The position numbers and the translations under genes are program-made. The notes under the pieces are model-generated. The model worked only from the letters and a program-made list of their open reading frames with translations. It did not search any database and was not told the origin of the DNA. DNA of 64,000 bases from Streptomyces sp. (lineage in GTDB: Bacteria; Actinomycetota; Actinomycetes; Streptomycetales; Streptomycetaceae): NCBI RefSeq assembly GCF_019510245.1, contig NZ_JAEKKT010000127.1, positions 124,001 through 188,000 on the forward strand, read 5' to 3'. Positions within the stretch are counted from its first letter, which is position 1; every line of letters begins with the position of its first letter. Shown one piece after another: positions 25,643 to 35,325 of this stretch.

Positions 25643-26422
25643 TCAGCGGGCCGCCGGTTTCCTGAACGCCCGTACCGCGAAGCGGGGGTCGGGGCGGCAG
25701 AGGTCCTGGTCGGGCAGGGCCGCCAGCCGAGCGGCGAACCCGTCGGCGCGGGGATCGTCCGGCGGGAGCATCGTGAACCAGCCGCGCCGCAGGTCGGCGA
25801 GGGTGGAACGGGGGCTGCGGCCCTGGCCGACGCCGGTGAAGGCGGCCTGTCCGGCGGGCAGCAGGCAGCTCGCCAGGGCGTACGCGGTCACGTCCGCGGC
25901 GGCGTCGGACGCCGGGCGGCGCGGGCGGGCGGCGAGGACGGCGTCGATGTCGCTGCCGACGTCGTGCGCCGCGGCCTTGTCGACGGTGGTGACGTACACC
26001 CCGCCGGGCCGCAGCACCCGCGCACACTCGGCGACGACCGCGCGGACCTCGGTGCCGTCCGCTATGAGGTGGAGCAGCCAGACGGTCGTGACGGCGTCGA
26101 ACACGGCGTCGGGGAAAGGGAGTCGGCGGCTGTCGGCGAGCAGGACCGAGCCCGGCAGCCGGGCCGCCGCCAGCCGCGTCATGCCGGGTGCGCGGTCCGC
26201 GCCGGTCACCCGGAGCGCGGGGCGGGCGGCGGCGAGCCTGCGGGTGACGAGGCCGGTGCCGCAGGCGAGGTCGAGGAGATGGGCGGGGCGGTCTTCGGCA
26301 CCGTCCAGGCTGCCGGTGCTGTCCGGGATCAGGGACAGGACGGCGTGGGCGGCCGCCTCGGCGCGGGCCTCGCCGCCATGGGTCGCGTCGTAGGTCCCGG
26401 CTTCCTTGTCGTAGTCGAGCAC
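25643..26422 (-). CDS. Class I SAM-dependent methyltransferase
   Basis: I start at GTG 26422, five nt after the upstream stop, giving 259 aa. It opens YDKEAGTYDATHGGEARA, like UbiE/Coq5-type methyltransferases. The SAM motif is LLDLACGTGLVTRRLA, followed by VTGADRAPGM, LPFPDAVFDAVTTVWLLH and CARVLRPGGVYVTTV. The substrate is unknown. It forms a two-gene unit with the pterin dehydratase. No obvious functional link between them is visible. Confidence 0.8.
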   Translation of the reverse strand: MLDYDKEAGTYDATHGGEARAEAAAHAVLSLIPDSTGSLDGAEDRPAHLLDLACGTGLVTRRLAAARPALRVTGADRAPGMTRLAAARLPGSVLLADSRRLPFPDAVFDAVTTVWLLHLIADGTEVRAVVAECARVLRPGGVYVTTVDKAAAHDVGSDIDAVLAARPRRPASDAAADVTAYALASCLLPAGQAAFTGVGQGRSPRSTLADLRRGWFTMLPPDDPRADGFAARLAALPDQDLCRPDPRFAVRAFRKPAAR

Positions 26423-26427
26423 ATGGC

Positions 26428-26733
26428 TCAGTGTGCGCCGTGGCCTGGGGCGATGTCCTCCACCCTGTGGGCGAGTTCGAAGTCGTTGGCGGTGACGGCG
26501 CCGCCCACGCTGTGGGTGTTCACGGTGAGGGTGACGGTGTTGTAGCCGAGGGTGAGGTCGGAGTGGTGGTCGAGTTCGTCCTGGATGCGGGCGATGTGCA
26601 CGACCAGGGCGGCGGCGGCGAAGTGCGAGTCGAGCCGGTAGACGCGGGCGAGCCGGTCGGTGGCCAGCGACCAGCCGGGCAGCTCGGCCAGCCGGTCCTC
26701 GATCTCCTTCTGCGACAGCGGTGCGACGGCCAT
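26428..26733 (-). CDS. 4a-hydroxytetrahydrobiopterin dehydratase (PCD/DCoH family)
   Basis: The product is 101 aa, the standard family length, from ATG 26733 with GGAAGGAAG upstream. The signature is IQDELDHHSDLTLGYNTVTL then THSVGGAVTANDFELAHRVE; the His-His pair and later His are catalytic in the family. It dehydrates 4a-hydroxy-tetrahydropterins made by aromatic amino acid hydroxylases, or plays related roles in pterin or molybdopterin metabolism. No hydroxylase is encoded nearby. Confidence 0.9.
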   Translation of the reverse strand: MAVAPLSQKEIEDRLAELPGWSLATDRLARVYRLDSHFAAAALVVHIARIQDELDHHSDLTLGYNTVTLTVNTHSVGGAVTANDFELAHRVEDIAPGHGAH

Positions 26734-26851
26734 GGTGCGGCTTCCTTCCCGGGTGCGGGCGAGTGGCGTACGTGCGGTCAGCCTGCCACGGCCGGGCCTT
26801 CCTGGCGGCCAGGCCGGTCGCGTGTCCGGGTCCTCGGCTACGGTCGTCGGC

Positions 26852-27682
26852 ATGACCCTCGTCGCCTTCGGCCCCGCCGCCTCCCGTACCGCCCCCGACG
26901 GCCAGGGCGTCGGCCCCCTGCTGCGCGCGTGGCGGGAGCGGCGGCGGATGAGCCAGCTTGAGCTGGCACTGCGTGCCGACTCCTCGGCCCGGCACATCAG
27001 CTTCGTCGAGACGGGCCGGTCGCGGCCGAGCGAGGAGATGGTGCTGCGCCTGGCCGAGCACCTGGACGTGCCGGTACGGGAGCGCAACGCGCTGCTGCTG
27101 GCGGCCGGTTACGCCCCGCACTACCCGGAGACCCCGCTGGACGACCCGGCGCTGGACGCGCTGCGCGACGGCATGGAGCGGCTGATCCAGGGCTACGAGC
27201 CGTATCCGGCGCTGGTCGTGGACGCCACGTACACGGTGGTCGCCGCCAACCGGGGCATCGCCATGCTCCTGGAGGGCGTCCCGGAGTCGCTGCTCGCGCC
27301 CGCCCCGAACGCGATGCGGCTGACCCTGCATCCGGAGGGGCTGGCGCCGCGCGTCCGCAACCTGCGTGAGTGGCGCAGCCATCTGCTGGCACAGATGGAA
27401 CGCCAGATCGCGCTGCATCGCTCCGATGCGCTGCGCGAGCTGTACGAGGAGGTCGCCGCCTATCCGGTGCCGGCCGGCACGGACGACGGTGAACCCGCCG
27501 ATCCCGTCGCGTACTTCGCGCTGCCGATGCGGATCGAGCACGCGGGCCGGGTGCTGTCGTTCGTGTCGTCGATCTCGACGTTCAACACCCCGATGGACGT
27601 GACGGTCGCCGAGCTGGCCATCGAGACGTTCCTGCCCGCGGACCCGGCGACCGCCAAGTACTTGAACTCGTTGGTAAGTTGA
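26852..27682 (+). CDS. XRE-family regulator with MmyB-like ligand-binding domain
   Basis: The product is 276 aa from ATG 26852. An XRE helix-turn-helix occupies about 20-80 (LLRAWRERRRMSQLELALRADSSARHISFVETGRSRPSEEMV). It is followed by the MmyB/MLTR domain (GYEPYPALVVDATYTVVAANRGIAMLLEGV, then LREWRSHLLAQMERQI). This domain has a PAS-like pocket that in crystal structures binds fatty acid. Regulators of this class usually control an adjacent divergent gene, here the pterin dehydratase/methyltransferase pair 118 nt away. The target is inferred. Confidence 0.85.
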   Translation: MTLVAFGPAASRTAPDGQGVGPLLRAWRERRRMSQLELALRADSSARHISFVETGRSRPSEEMVLRLAEHLDVPVRERNALLLAAGYAPHYPETPLDDPALDALRDGMERLIQGYEPYPALVVDATYTVVAANRGIAMLLEGVPESLLAPAPNAMRLTLHPEGLAPRVRNLREWRSHLLAQMERQIALHRSDALRELYEEVAAYPVPAGTDDGEPADPVAYFALPMRIEHAGRVLSFVSSISTFNTPMDVTVAELAIETFLPADPATAKYLNSLVS

Positions 27683-27768
27683 CGGAAGTTGTTACCTCGA
27701 CCAGGTGTGCGACGCGGCATCGCGTGACACACTGCTCCCCGTACTTGGGCACGTAGGGGAGGCGTGGC

Positions 27769-28632
27769 GTGAGTGAGCGGCGTGCTGCGCCCACAGTGGG
27801 GCAGGTCGTGCTCGGCAAGCGGCTGCAGGAGCTGCGCGAGGCGGCCGGTCTGGGCCGGGACGAGGCGGCACGGGTGCTGCGGGTGGCGCAGGCGACCGTG
27901 CGGCGGATGGAGATGGCCGAGGTCGCGCTGAAGATCCCGTACCTCCAGGTGCTGCTGGAGACGTACGGGGTGGCCGAGGAGGAGCAGGCCGCGTTCGTGC
28001 GGCTGGCCGAGGAGGCCAACCAGCCGGGCTGGTGGCAGCGGTTCCACGACGTGCTCCCGGACTGGTTCAGCCTGTACGTGAGCCTGGAGGGAGCCGCCCG
28101 GGTCATCCGCTCCTACGAGCCGCACTTCCTGCCCGGCCTGCTGCAGACCGAGGCGTACGCGCGGGCCGTGATGGAGGCCGGGACGATCGGCCACAGCGAT
28201 CCCGCGGCCGTCGAGCGGCACGTGGCGCTGCGCATGACCCGGCAGCGGCTGCTGGAGCAGCACGATCCGCCCCACCTGTGGGTGATCATGGACGAGACGG
28301 TGCTGCGGCGGCCGGTGAGCACCGACTGCGCGGTGATGCGCGAGCAGATCGACAAGCTTCTCGCCTACGGCGAACGGGACCGGATAACCCTCCAGATCGC
28401 CGAGTTCGCGAGCGGCCCGCACCCGGGGACGTACGCGCCGTTCACGCTGTTCCGGTTCGCCGAGCCCGAGCTGCCCGACATGGTCTTCACCGAGTACCTG
28501 ACCGGCGCCCTGTACCTGGACTCCCGCGACGAGGTCGGGGCGCACCGGGAGGTCCTGGACCACATGACGGCCCGCGCGGCCTCGGCACACCGGACCGAGG
28601 AACTGCTGCGCGAGTACCGCGACAAACTCTGA
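27769..28632 (+). CDS. XRE-DUF5753 regulator (Scr1/antitoxin-like family)
   Basis: The product is 287 aa, GTG start with GGGGAGG upstream. The N-terminal HTH (about 12-70) reads LGKRLQELREAAGLGRDEAARVLRVAQATVRRMEMAEV. The C-terminal DUF5753 region begins at YEPHFLPGLLQTEAYARAVM and ends RTEELLREYRDKL. Such proteins are very abundant in Streptomyces, often beside DUF397 partners. Here the next gene, 17 nt downstream, is instead a DUF574-type methyltransferase, giving a two-gene operon. Confidence 0.87.
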   Translation: MSERRAAPTVGQVVLGKRLQELREAAGLGRDEAARVLRVAQATVRRMEMAEVALKIPYLQVLLETYGVAEEEQAAFVRLAEEANQPGWWQRFHDVLPDWFSLYVSLEGAARVIRSYEPHFLPGLLQTEAYARAVMEAGTIGHSDPAAVERHVALRMTRQRLLEQHDPPHLWVIMDETVLRRPVSTDCAVMREQIDKLLAYGERDRITLQIAEFASGPHPGTYAPFTLFRFAEPELPDMVFTEYLTGALYLDSRDEVGAHREVLDHMTARAASAHRTEELLREYRDKL

Positions 28633-28649
28633 TCCGAGGAGCACAGACC

Positions 28650-29465
28650 GTGACCGCACCCGAGCCCGCCCCGACCTCGATCGACACGAGCCGGCCGCAT
28701 CCGGCGCGGGTGTACGACTGGTGGCTGGGCGGCAAGGACAACTACCCGGTGGACGAGGAGCTGGCCCGGCGGATCCTCGCCGTGGACGGCACCGTGCTGC
28801 GCGGGGCGCGTGCCAACCGCCGGTTCATGCAGCGGGCGGTGCGCACCGTCGCCGAGTCCGGCACCCGGCAGTTCCTGGACATCGGCACGGGCATCCCGAC
28901 CGAGCCGAACCTGCACCAGGTGGCGCAGGGGGTGGCCGCGGAGTCGAAGGTGGTGTACGCGGACAACGACCCGATCGTGCTGCGCCACGCGGAGGCGCTG
29001 CTGCGGGGCACGGACGAGGGCAGCACCGCGTACGTGCACGCCGACGTCCGTGACGTCGACACCCTGCTGGCCCGTGCCGCCGAGACCCTGGACTTCAAGG
29101 AGCCCGTCGCGCTGTCGCTGGTGGCGCTGACCCACTACCTCGACGACGACCCGGACGGCGACGACGTCTACGGCCTGCTGCGCAGGTACGTCGAGGCGCT
29201 CGCGCCGGGCAGCCACCTGATCCTCTCCCAGGTCACCCCCGACCTCAGCCCGCAGGCGATCGAGCAGGCGGCCGCGAACTTCCGGCGCAGCGGGACGCCG
29301 TTCCACCCGCGTGCGCTGCCCGCGTTCTCCCGCTTCTTCGAGGGCCTGGAGCTGCTCGGCCCGGGAGTGATCCCGGTCTCCGGCTGGCGTCCGGAGCCGC
29401 AGGACGTGGCCGTCCAGGCGGAGGGCATCGTGCCGGTGTACGGCGGTGTCGCCCGCAAGGTCTGA
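28650..29465 (+). CDS. DUF574/SAM-dependent methyltransferase family protein
   Basis: I start at GTG 28650 (GAGGAG 9 nt upstream), giving 271 aa. It has the actinobacterial S-adenosyl methyltransferase family signature: HPARVYDWWLGGKDNYPVDEE at the N-terminus, FLDIGTGIPTEPNLHQVAQ as the SAM motif, and VVYADNDPIVLRHAEALL. The family is widespread in Streptomyces with unknown methyl acceptors. It is co-transcribed with the XRE-DUF5753 regulator, a pairing that suggests a small regulatory module. Confidence 0.88.
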   Translation: MTAPEPAPTSIDTSRPHPARVYDWWLGGKDNYPVDEELARRILAVDGTVLRGARANRRFMQRAVRTVAESGTRQFLDIGTGIPTEPNLHQVAQGVAAESKVVYADNDPIVLRHAEALLRGTDEGSTAYVHADVRDVDTLLARAAETLDFKEPVALSLVALTHYLDDDPDGDDVYGLLRRYVEALAPGSHLILSQVTPDLSPQAIEQAAANFRRSGTPFHPRALPAFSRFFEGLELLGPGVIPVSGWRPEPQDVAVQAEGIVPVYGGVARKV

Positions 29466-29543
29466 CCCGTCCGGGTGCCCTGAACAGGTGCGTTCCAGCG
29501 CCCGCCCCTAGCGTCGAAGCAAAGGGTGAGCGAGGGAGCGGAC

Positions 29544-32500
29544 GTGACCGACACGCGGACACCACCGAAGGAGCCGGGCGCGGCGCTGCTGAGCGCCGCC
29601 AGGTTCTTCCGGCCCGGTACGCCCGCGCCGGATCTGCACAGCGTGGCCCTGACCGGCGGCCGGGAGGCGGACGCCTTCTACCGGAACCGGTGGAGCCACG
29701 ACAAGGTGGTGCGCTCCACGCACGGGGTGAACTGCACCGGCTCGTGCCGCTGGAAGGTGTTCGTCAAGGACGGGATCATCACCTGGGAGACCCAGGAGAC
29801 GGACTACCCGTCGGTCGGCCCCGACCGCCCCGAGTACGAGCCCCGCGGCTGCCCGCGCAGTGCCGCGTTCTCCTGGTACACGTACTCGCCGACCCGCGTC
29901 CGCCACCCGTACGTCCGGGGCGTGCTCCTGGAGATGTACCGGGAGGCGAAGCGGCGGCTCGCGGACCCGGTGCTGGCCTGGGCGGACCTCCAGAACGACC
30001 CCGAGTGCCGCCGCCGTTACCAGCGGGCGCGCGGCAAGGGCGGGCTGGTGCGGGCGAGTTGGGACGAAGCGCTGGAGATCGTCGCCGCCGCGCAGGTGCA
30101 CACGATCAAGGCGTACGGCCCGGACCGCATCGCCGGATTCTCCCCCGTCCCCGCGATGTCGATGGTGTCGCACGCGGCCGGGGCCCGCTACCACTCCCTG
30201 ATCGGCGCCCCGATGCTGTCGTCCTACGACTGGTACGCCGGCCTGCAGGTGGCCTCGCCGCAGGTCTTCGGCGACCGGACGGACGTGCCGGAGTCCGGTG
30301 ACTGGTGGGACGCGGCCTACCTGATGATGTGGGGCTCGAACGTCCCGGTGACCCGCACCCCGGACGCGCACTGGATGGCGGAGGCCCGCTACCGCGGCCA
30401 GAAGGTCGTGGTGGTCTCCCCCGACTACGCGGACAACGCCAAGTTCGCCGACGAGTGGCTGCACCCGCACCCCGGCACCGACGGCGCGCTGGCCCTCGCG
30501 ATGGGCCACGTGATCCTCAAGGAGTTCTTCGTCGACCGCGAGACCCCGTTCTTCGCGGACTACGTACGGAAGTTCACCGACCTGCCGTTCCTGGTGACGC
30601 TCACCGAGCGGGACGGCGCGTACGTGCCGGACAAGTTCCTGCGCGCCACCGACCTCGGCCAGGAGGGCGACGGCGCCGAGTGGAAGACGGTCGTCCTGGA
30701 CGCCGCCTCCGGGCGCGCGGTCGTCCCGAACGGCTCCCTCGGCTTCCGCTGGACGGACTCGGGCAAGGGCCGCTGGAACCTGGAACTGGGTGACATCGAA
30801 CCGCAGTTGACCCTGTACGGCAGTGCGGTCGCGGCCGGGGTGGAGGTGCTGCTCCCCCGCTTCGACACGGACGGCGGCGACCACGGCGAGGGGCGCGGGG
30901 ACGTGCTGCGACGGGCGGTGCCGGCGACCCGGCTGGGCGGTGCGGACGGGCCCCTCGTGACCACCGTCTACGACCTCCTGCTCGCCCAGTACGGGGTGTG
31001 GCGCCACGGTCTGCCCGGCTCCTGGCCCACCCACTACGAGGACGCGGACGCCCCGGGCACCCCCGCCTGGCAGGAGCGGCACACCTCGGTTCCGGCCGCC
31101 AAGTGCGTCAAGATCGCCCGGGAGTTCGCGCGGACCGCCGAACGCTCCAAGGGCCGCTGCATGATCGTGACGGGCGCCGGGACCAACCACTGGTTCCACT
31201 CCGAGACCATCTACCGCGCGTTCCTGGCCCTGCTCCAGCTCACCGGCTGCCAGGGCCGCAACGGCGGCGGCTGGGCGCACTACGTCGGTCAGGACAAGTG
31301 CCGCCCGGTCACCGGCTGGGCCTGCCTGGCCTCCGCCAACGACTGGTCCCGGCCGCCGCGCCAGATGATCGGCACGGCCTACTGGTTCCTCAACACCGAC
31401 CAGTGGCGCTACGACCGGTTCGGCGCCGACGTCCTGGCCTCGCCGCTCGGTGCGGGCAGGTTCGCCGGGATGACCGGCGCCGACTGCCTGGCGCTGTCGG
31501 CCCGCTCGGGCTGGATGCCGTCGTACCCGACCTTCGACCGTAATCCGCTCGCACTCGGCGAGGTGTCAGGCGATCCCGTGGCCGAGGCGGTGACCGAACT
31601 CAGGGCGGGGACCCTGAAGTTCGCGTGCGAGGACCCGGACGCCCCGGAGAACTGGCCGCGCGTCCTGACCCTGTGGCGGGCAAACCTTTTCGGTTCGTCG
31701 GCGAAGGGCGCCGAGTACTTCACCAAGCACCTCCTCGGCACGCACTCCTCCCTGCGCGCCGAGGAGGCACCCCCGGGCCGGCGCCCCCGGGACGTGACCT
31801 GGCGGGACGAGGCGCCGGAGGGCAAGCTCGACCTCCTGCTCTCCCTGGACTTCCGGCAGACCTCCTCCACCCTGCTGTCGGACGTCGTCCTGCCGGCCGC
31901 CACCTGGTACGAGAAGCACGACCTGTCGTCGACCGACATGCATCCCTTCGTGCACGCCTTCACCCCGGCCGTGGACCCGCCCTGGCAGGCGCGCACCGAT
32001 TTCGACACCTTCAAGGCGCTCGCGGAGCGGCTGAGCGAGCTGGCCGTGCGTCATCTCGGGGTGCGCAGGGACCTGGTGGCGGCGCCGCTGCAGCACGACA
32101 CCCCGGGTGAGACCGCGCAGCCCGGCGGGGTGGTGCGGGACTGGAAGCGCGGGGAGTGCGAGCCGGTGCCCGGACGCACCATGCCGAACCTGGTGGTGGT
32201 CGAGCGGGACTACCCGGCGGTCGGCGCCAGGTTCTCGGCGCTCGGCCCACTGGTGGAGCAACTCGGTCTGCCGGCGAAGGGAATCGCCCTCGATCCCGCT
32301 CAAGAGGTGGCCCGGCTTCGGCAGTTGAACGGTACCGGACATCAGGACCGGCCCGCTCTCGACACGGCGGTGAAGGCGGCCAATGCCGTCCTCGCGCTCT
32401 CCGGCACCACCAACGGCCGTCTCGCCACCCAGGGTTTCCGCACCCTGGAGCAGCGCACCGGGCAGCGGATGGCCCAGCTGGCCGCCGAGCACGAGGGCAG

Positions 32501-33227
32501 GCGGGTCACGTACGCCGACACGCAGGCCGCGCCGGTGCCGGTGATCACCTCGCCGGAGTGGTCGGGCGGCGAGTCCGGCGGCCGAAGGTACACGGCGTTC
32601 ACCCTCAACACCGAGCACCTCAAGCCCTGGCACACGCTCACCGGCCGCCAGCACTTCTTCCTCGACCACGACTGGATGCACGAGCTCGGCGAGGCGCTGC
32701 CCGTCTACCGGCCGCCGCTGGACATGAACCGGCTGTTCGGCGAACCGCGCCTCGGCCCGGACGGGCAGCAGGAGGTGACGGTCCGCTGTCTGACCCCGCA
32801 CGACAAGTGGTCGATCCACTCCCAGTACCAGGACGACCTGTTCATGCTCGCGCTCTCCCGGGGCGGCCAGAACATCTGGATGTCCCCGCAGGACGCGGAC
32901 GCGATCGGGGTCGGGGACAACGACTGGGTGGAGGCGGTCAACCGGGACGACGTGGTGGTGGCGCGGGCGGTCGTCTCGCACCGGATGCCGGCCGGCACGA
33001 TCTCCATGCACCATGCCCAGGAGCGCACGGTGGCCGTCCCGAGGACGGAGACCACCGGCATGCGCGGCGGCATCCACAACTCGCTCACCCCGCTCCTCCT
33101 CAAGCCCTCGCACCTGATCGGGGGTTACGCCCAGCTGTCCTGGGCCTTCAACTACCTGGGCCCGACGGGCAACCAGCGCGACGAGGTGACGGTGATCCGG
33201 CGCCGCGCCCAGGAGGTCGAGTACTGA
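29544..33227 (+). CDS. narG: Respiratory nitrate reductase alpha subunit
   Basis: I choose GTG 29544 (GAGGGAG 6 nt upstream) over the track's 29526, giving 1227 aa, normal for NarG. HGVNCTGSCRWKVFV near 60 holds the His/Cys ligands of the FS0 cluster. SSYDWYAGLQVASPQVFGDR near 228 carries the Asp ligand of molybdenum. The GTNHWFHSE and AKCVKIAREFARTAERSKG stretches are typical. It reduces nitrate to nitrite with bis-MGD on the cytoplasmic face. It heads narGHJI with 1- to 4-nt overlaps between all genes. No FNR-like or Rex-like site was found in the short upstream gap. Confidence 0.97.
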   Translation: MTDTRTPPKEPGAALLSAARFFRPGTPAPDLHSVALTGGREADAFYRNRWSHDKVVRSTHGVNCTGSCRWKVFVKDGIITWETQETDYPSVGPDRPEYEPRGCPRSAAFSWYTYSPTRVRHPYVRGVLLEMYREAKRRLADPVLAWADLQNDPECRRRYQRARGKGGLVRASWDEALEIVAAAQVHTIKAYGPDRIAGFSPVPAMSMVSHAAGARYHSLIGAPMLSSYDWYAGLQVASPQVFGDRTDVPESGDWWDAAYLMMWGSNVPVTRTPDAHWMAEARYRGQKVVVVSPDYADNAKFADEWLHPHPGTDGALALAMGHVILKEFFVDRETPFFADYVRKFTDLPFLVTLTERDGAYVPDKFLRATDLGQEGDGAEWKTVVLDAASGRAVVPNGSLGFRWTDSGKGRWNLELGDIEPQLTLYGSAVAAGVEVLLPRFDTDGGDHGEGRGDVLRRAVPATRLGGADGPLVTTVYDLLLAQYGVWRHGLPGSWPTHYEDADAPGTPAWQERHTSVPAAKCVKIAREFARTAERSKGRCMIVTGAGTNHWFHSETIYRAFLALLQLTGCQGRNGGGWAHYVGQDKCRPVTGWACLASANDWSRPPRQMIGTAYWFLNTDQWRYDRFGADVLASPLGAGRFAGMTGADCLALSARSGWMPSYPTFDRNPLALGEVSGDPVAEAVTELRAGTLKFACEDPDAPENWPRVLTLWRANLFGSSAKGAEYFTKHLLGTHSSLRAEEAPPGRRPRDVTWRDEAPEGKLDLLLSLDFRQTSSTLLSDVVLPAATWYEKHDLSSTDMHPFVHAFTPAVDPPWQARTDFDTFKALAERLSELAVRHLGVRRDLVAAPLQHDTPGETAQPGGVVRDWKRGECEPVPGRTMPNLVVVERDYPAVGARFSALGPLVEQLGLPAKGIALDPAQEVARLRQLNGTGHQDRPALDTAVKAANAVLALSGTTNGRLATQGFRTLEQRTGQRMAQLAAEHEGRRVTYADTQAAPVPVITSPEWSGGESGGRRYTAFTLNTEHLKPWHTLTGRQHFFLDHDWMHELGEALPVYRPPLDMNRLFGEPRLGPDGQQEVTVRCLTPHDKWSIHSQYQDDLFMLALSRGGQNIWMSPQDADAIGVGDNDWVEAVNRDDVVVARAVVSHRMPAGTISMHHAQERTVAVPRTETTGMRGGIHNSLTPLLLKPSHLIGGYAQLSWAFNYLGPTGNQRDEVTVIRRRAQEVEY

Positions 33228-34831
33228 TGCGTCCGATGGCCCAGATCGCGATGGTCATGAACCTCGACAAGTGCATCGGCTGCCACACCTGTTCGGTCAC
33301 CTGCAAGCAGGCCTGGACCAACCGGCGGGGCATGGAGTACGTCTGGTTCAACAACGTCGAGACCCGTCCGGGGCAGGGCTACCCGCGCCGCTACGAGGAC
33401 CAGGAGCGGTGGCGCGGCGGCTGGGAACTGAACCGGCGCGGCGCGCTGAAGCTCAGAGCCGGCGGCCGGCTGCACAAGCTCGCCGGAATCTTCGCCAACC
33501 CGCGGCTCCCGGAGATCAAGGACTACTACGAGCCCTGGACGTACGAGTGCCGCAACCTCACCGACGCGCCGCTCGGTGACGACTACCCGGTGGCCCGCCC
33601 GGTCTCCCTGCTCGACGGCAAGCCCATGAAGATCGGGTGGTCCTCGAACTGGGGCGACAACCTGGCCGGCGCCCCCGCCCACGGCGACCTGGACCCGATG
33701 GTCGAGCGCGCCCGCAGGCAGGCGTCGGACAAGGTGCGGTTCGAGTTCGAGCAGACCTTCATGTTCTACCTCCCCCGCATCTGCGAGCACTGCCTCAACC
33801 CGTCCTGCGTGGCCTCCTGTCCCTCCGGCGCGATGTACAAGGGGACCGAGGACGGCATCGTGCTGGTCGATCAGGACCGGTGCCGGGGCTGGCGGATGTG
33901 CGTGACCGGCTGCCCGTACAAGAAGGTCTACTTCAACCACGCCACCGGCAAGGCCGAGAAGTGCACGCTGTGCCATCCGCGGATCGAGGCCGGCCTGCCG
34001 ACGGTCTGCTCGGAGACCTGCGTGGGCCGGCTGCGCTACCTCGGGGTGGTCCTCTACGACGCGGACAAGGTGACGGCGGCGGCCGCGACCAAGGACGAGA
34101 AGGCGTTGTACGAGGCCCAGTTGGGCGTCTTCCTCGACCCGGAGGACCCGGCCGTGCGGCTGGCCTGCGCGGCGGCGGGCATCCCCGACGACTGGACGGA
34201 GGCGGCCCGTCGCTCCCCGGTCCACGCGCTGGTCAGCAGGTACCGGGTGGCGCTGCCCCTGCACCCGGAGTACCGCACGCTGCCCATGGTCTGGTACATC
34301 CCGCCGCTGTCCCCGGTCGTGGACGCGCTCTCCGAGACCGGCCACGACGGCGAGGACGCCGACAACCTGTTCGCCGCGATCGACACCCTGCGCATCCCGC
34401 TCGCCTACCTGGCCGAGCTGTTCAGCGCGGGCGACCCCGCCCCGGTCCGCGCCTGCCTGGAGAAGCTCGCGGCGATGCGCTCCCACATGCGGGAGCTCAA
34501 CCTGGGCGAGGAGCCGGACCCGGCGATCGCCGCCGCGGTCGGGATGCGGCCGGAGGAGATCGAGGCGATGTACCGGCTGCTGGCGGTCGCCACGTACGAG
34601 GACCGGTACGTGATCCCGACGGCGGCCGTCGGCGACGCCCGCCGCCTGGAGGAGTCGGTGCTGCCCGACGGGTGCAGCCTCGACTTCGACGGCGGCCCCG
34701 GCATGGGCGGCGACGGCCCGTTCGGCCAGGACTCGGGACGCAAACTGCTCCCTCTGGTGTCGGTGGAGAACTTCCACATCCTGCGCAGACGGCAGGCCGC
34801 CGACACTCCCGACGAGGCGAAGGAGGACTGA
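33227..34831 (+). CDS. narH: Respiratory nitrate reductase beta subunit
   Basis: The product is 534 aa. The start overlaps the narG stop as TGATG. Four cluster-binding cysteine groups are visible: CIGCHTCSVTCK near 15, CEHCLNPSCVASCPSG, CRGWRMCVTGCPYKK (Trp replaces one Cys, giving the 3Fe-4S cluster), and CTLCHPRIEAGLPTVCSETCVG. It passes electrons from NarI haem to NarG. The C-terminal region from about 260 is the NarH-specific extension. Length and motifs are intact. Confidence 0.97.
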   Translation: MRPMAQIAMVMNLDKCIGCHTCSVTCKQAWTNRRGMEYVWFNNVETRPGQGYPRRYEDQERWRGGWELNRRGALKLRAGGRLHKLAGIFANPRLPEIKDYYEPWTYECRNLTDAPLGDDYPVARPVSLLDGKPMKIGWSSNWGDNLAGAPAHGDLDPMVERARRQASDKVRFEFEQTFMFYLPRICEHCLNPSCVASCPSGAMYKGTEDGIVLVDQDRCRGWRMCVTGCPYKKVYFNHATGKAEKCTLCHPRIEAGLPTVCSETCVGRLRYLGVVLYDADKVTAAAATKDEKALYEAQLGVFLDPEDPAVRLACAAAGIPDDWTEAARRSPVHALVSRYRVALPLHPEYRTLPMVWYIPPLSPVVDALSETGHDGEDADNLFAAIDTLRIPLAYLAELFSAGDPAPVRACLEKLAAMRSHMRELNLGEEPDPAIAAAVGMRPEEIEAMYRLLAVATYEDRYVIPTAAVGDARRLEESVLPDGCSLDFDGGPGMGGDGPFGQDSGRKLLPLVSVENFHILRRRQAADTPDEAKED

Positions 34832-35325
34832 TGCCCTCGGACGCGGTGTTCTACCAGGCGGCGGCGCTCTGTCTCACCTACCCGGACGACGACTTCGTCG
34901 CCCGGCTGCCGCTGCTGCGCGAAGCCGCCCCGCAGCTGCGGGAGTTCACCGACCATGCCACGGTGACCCCACCGCAGGAGCTGGCCGCGCACTACGTGCA
35001 GGTCTTCGACTTCAAGAACCGGCACAGCCTCTACCTCAGCTGGTGGCGCGACGGCGACACCCGCCGCCGGGGCATGTCCCTGGTCCGGTTCCAGGACGTC
35101 TACAAGGCGTACGGCATGGAGTTCACCGGTGAGGAGCTGCCCGACTTCCTCCCCGCCGTCCTGGAGTTCACGGCCCGCACCGGCAACACCGACCTGCTCA
35201 CCGAGCACCGCGACTGCCTGGCCCAACTCCGCTGTCGGCTCACCGACTTCGGTACGCCCTACGCATGCGTCCTGGAAGCGGTCTGCGCCGCCCTGCCGAC
35301 CGCACCCAGCGGAGCCCGCCCATGA
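34831..35325 (+). CDS. narJ: Nitrate reductase molybdenum cofactor assembly chaperone
   Basis: The product is 164 aa, a little shorter than proteobacterial NarJ. It starts in a TGATG overlap with narH. Family features are FYQAAALCLTYPDDDFVARL at the N-terminus, HYVQVFDFKNRHSLYLSWWRDGDTRRRG, and YKAYGMEFTGEELPDFLPAVLEF. NarJ binds apo-NarG and assists molybdenum cofactor and FS0 insertion before the complex joins NarI. Confidence 0.93.
   Translation: MPSDAVFYQAAALCLTYPDDDFVARLPLLREAAPQLREFTDHATVTPPQELAAHYVQVFDFKNRHSLYLSWWRDGDTRRRGMSLVRFQDVYKAYGMEFTGEELPDFLPAVLEFTARTGNTDLLTEHRDCLAQLRCRLTDFGTPYACVLEAVCAALPTAPSGARP

Noticed and set aside
22743-26027. 1094-aa minus-strand ORF
   Set aside because: Antisense shadow of GH74 and part of the methyltransferase; low-complexity Arg/Gly/Val composition.
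29466-29543. FNR, Rex or NarL-like oxygen/nitrate control site before narG
   Set aside because: Neither TTGAT-N4-ATCAA nor TTGTGAA-type palindromes are present in the short gap.
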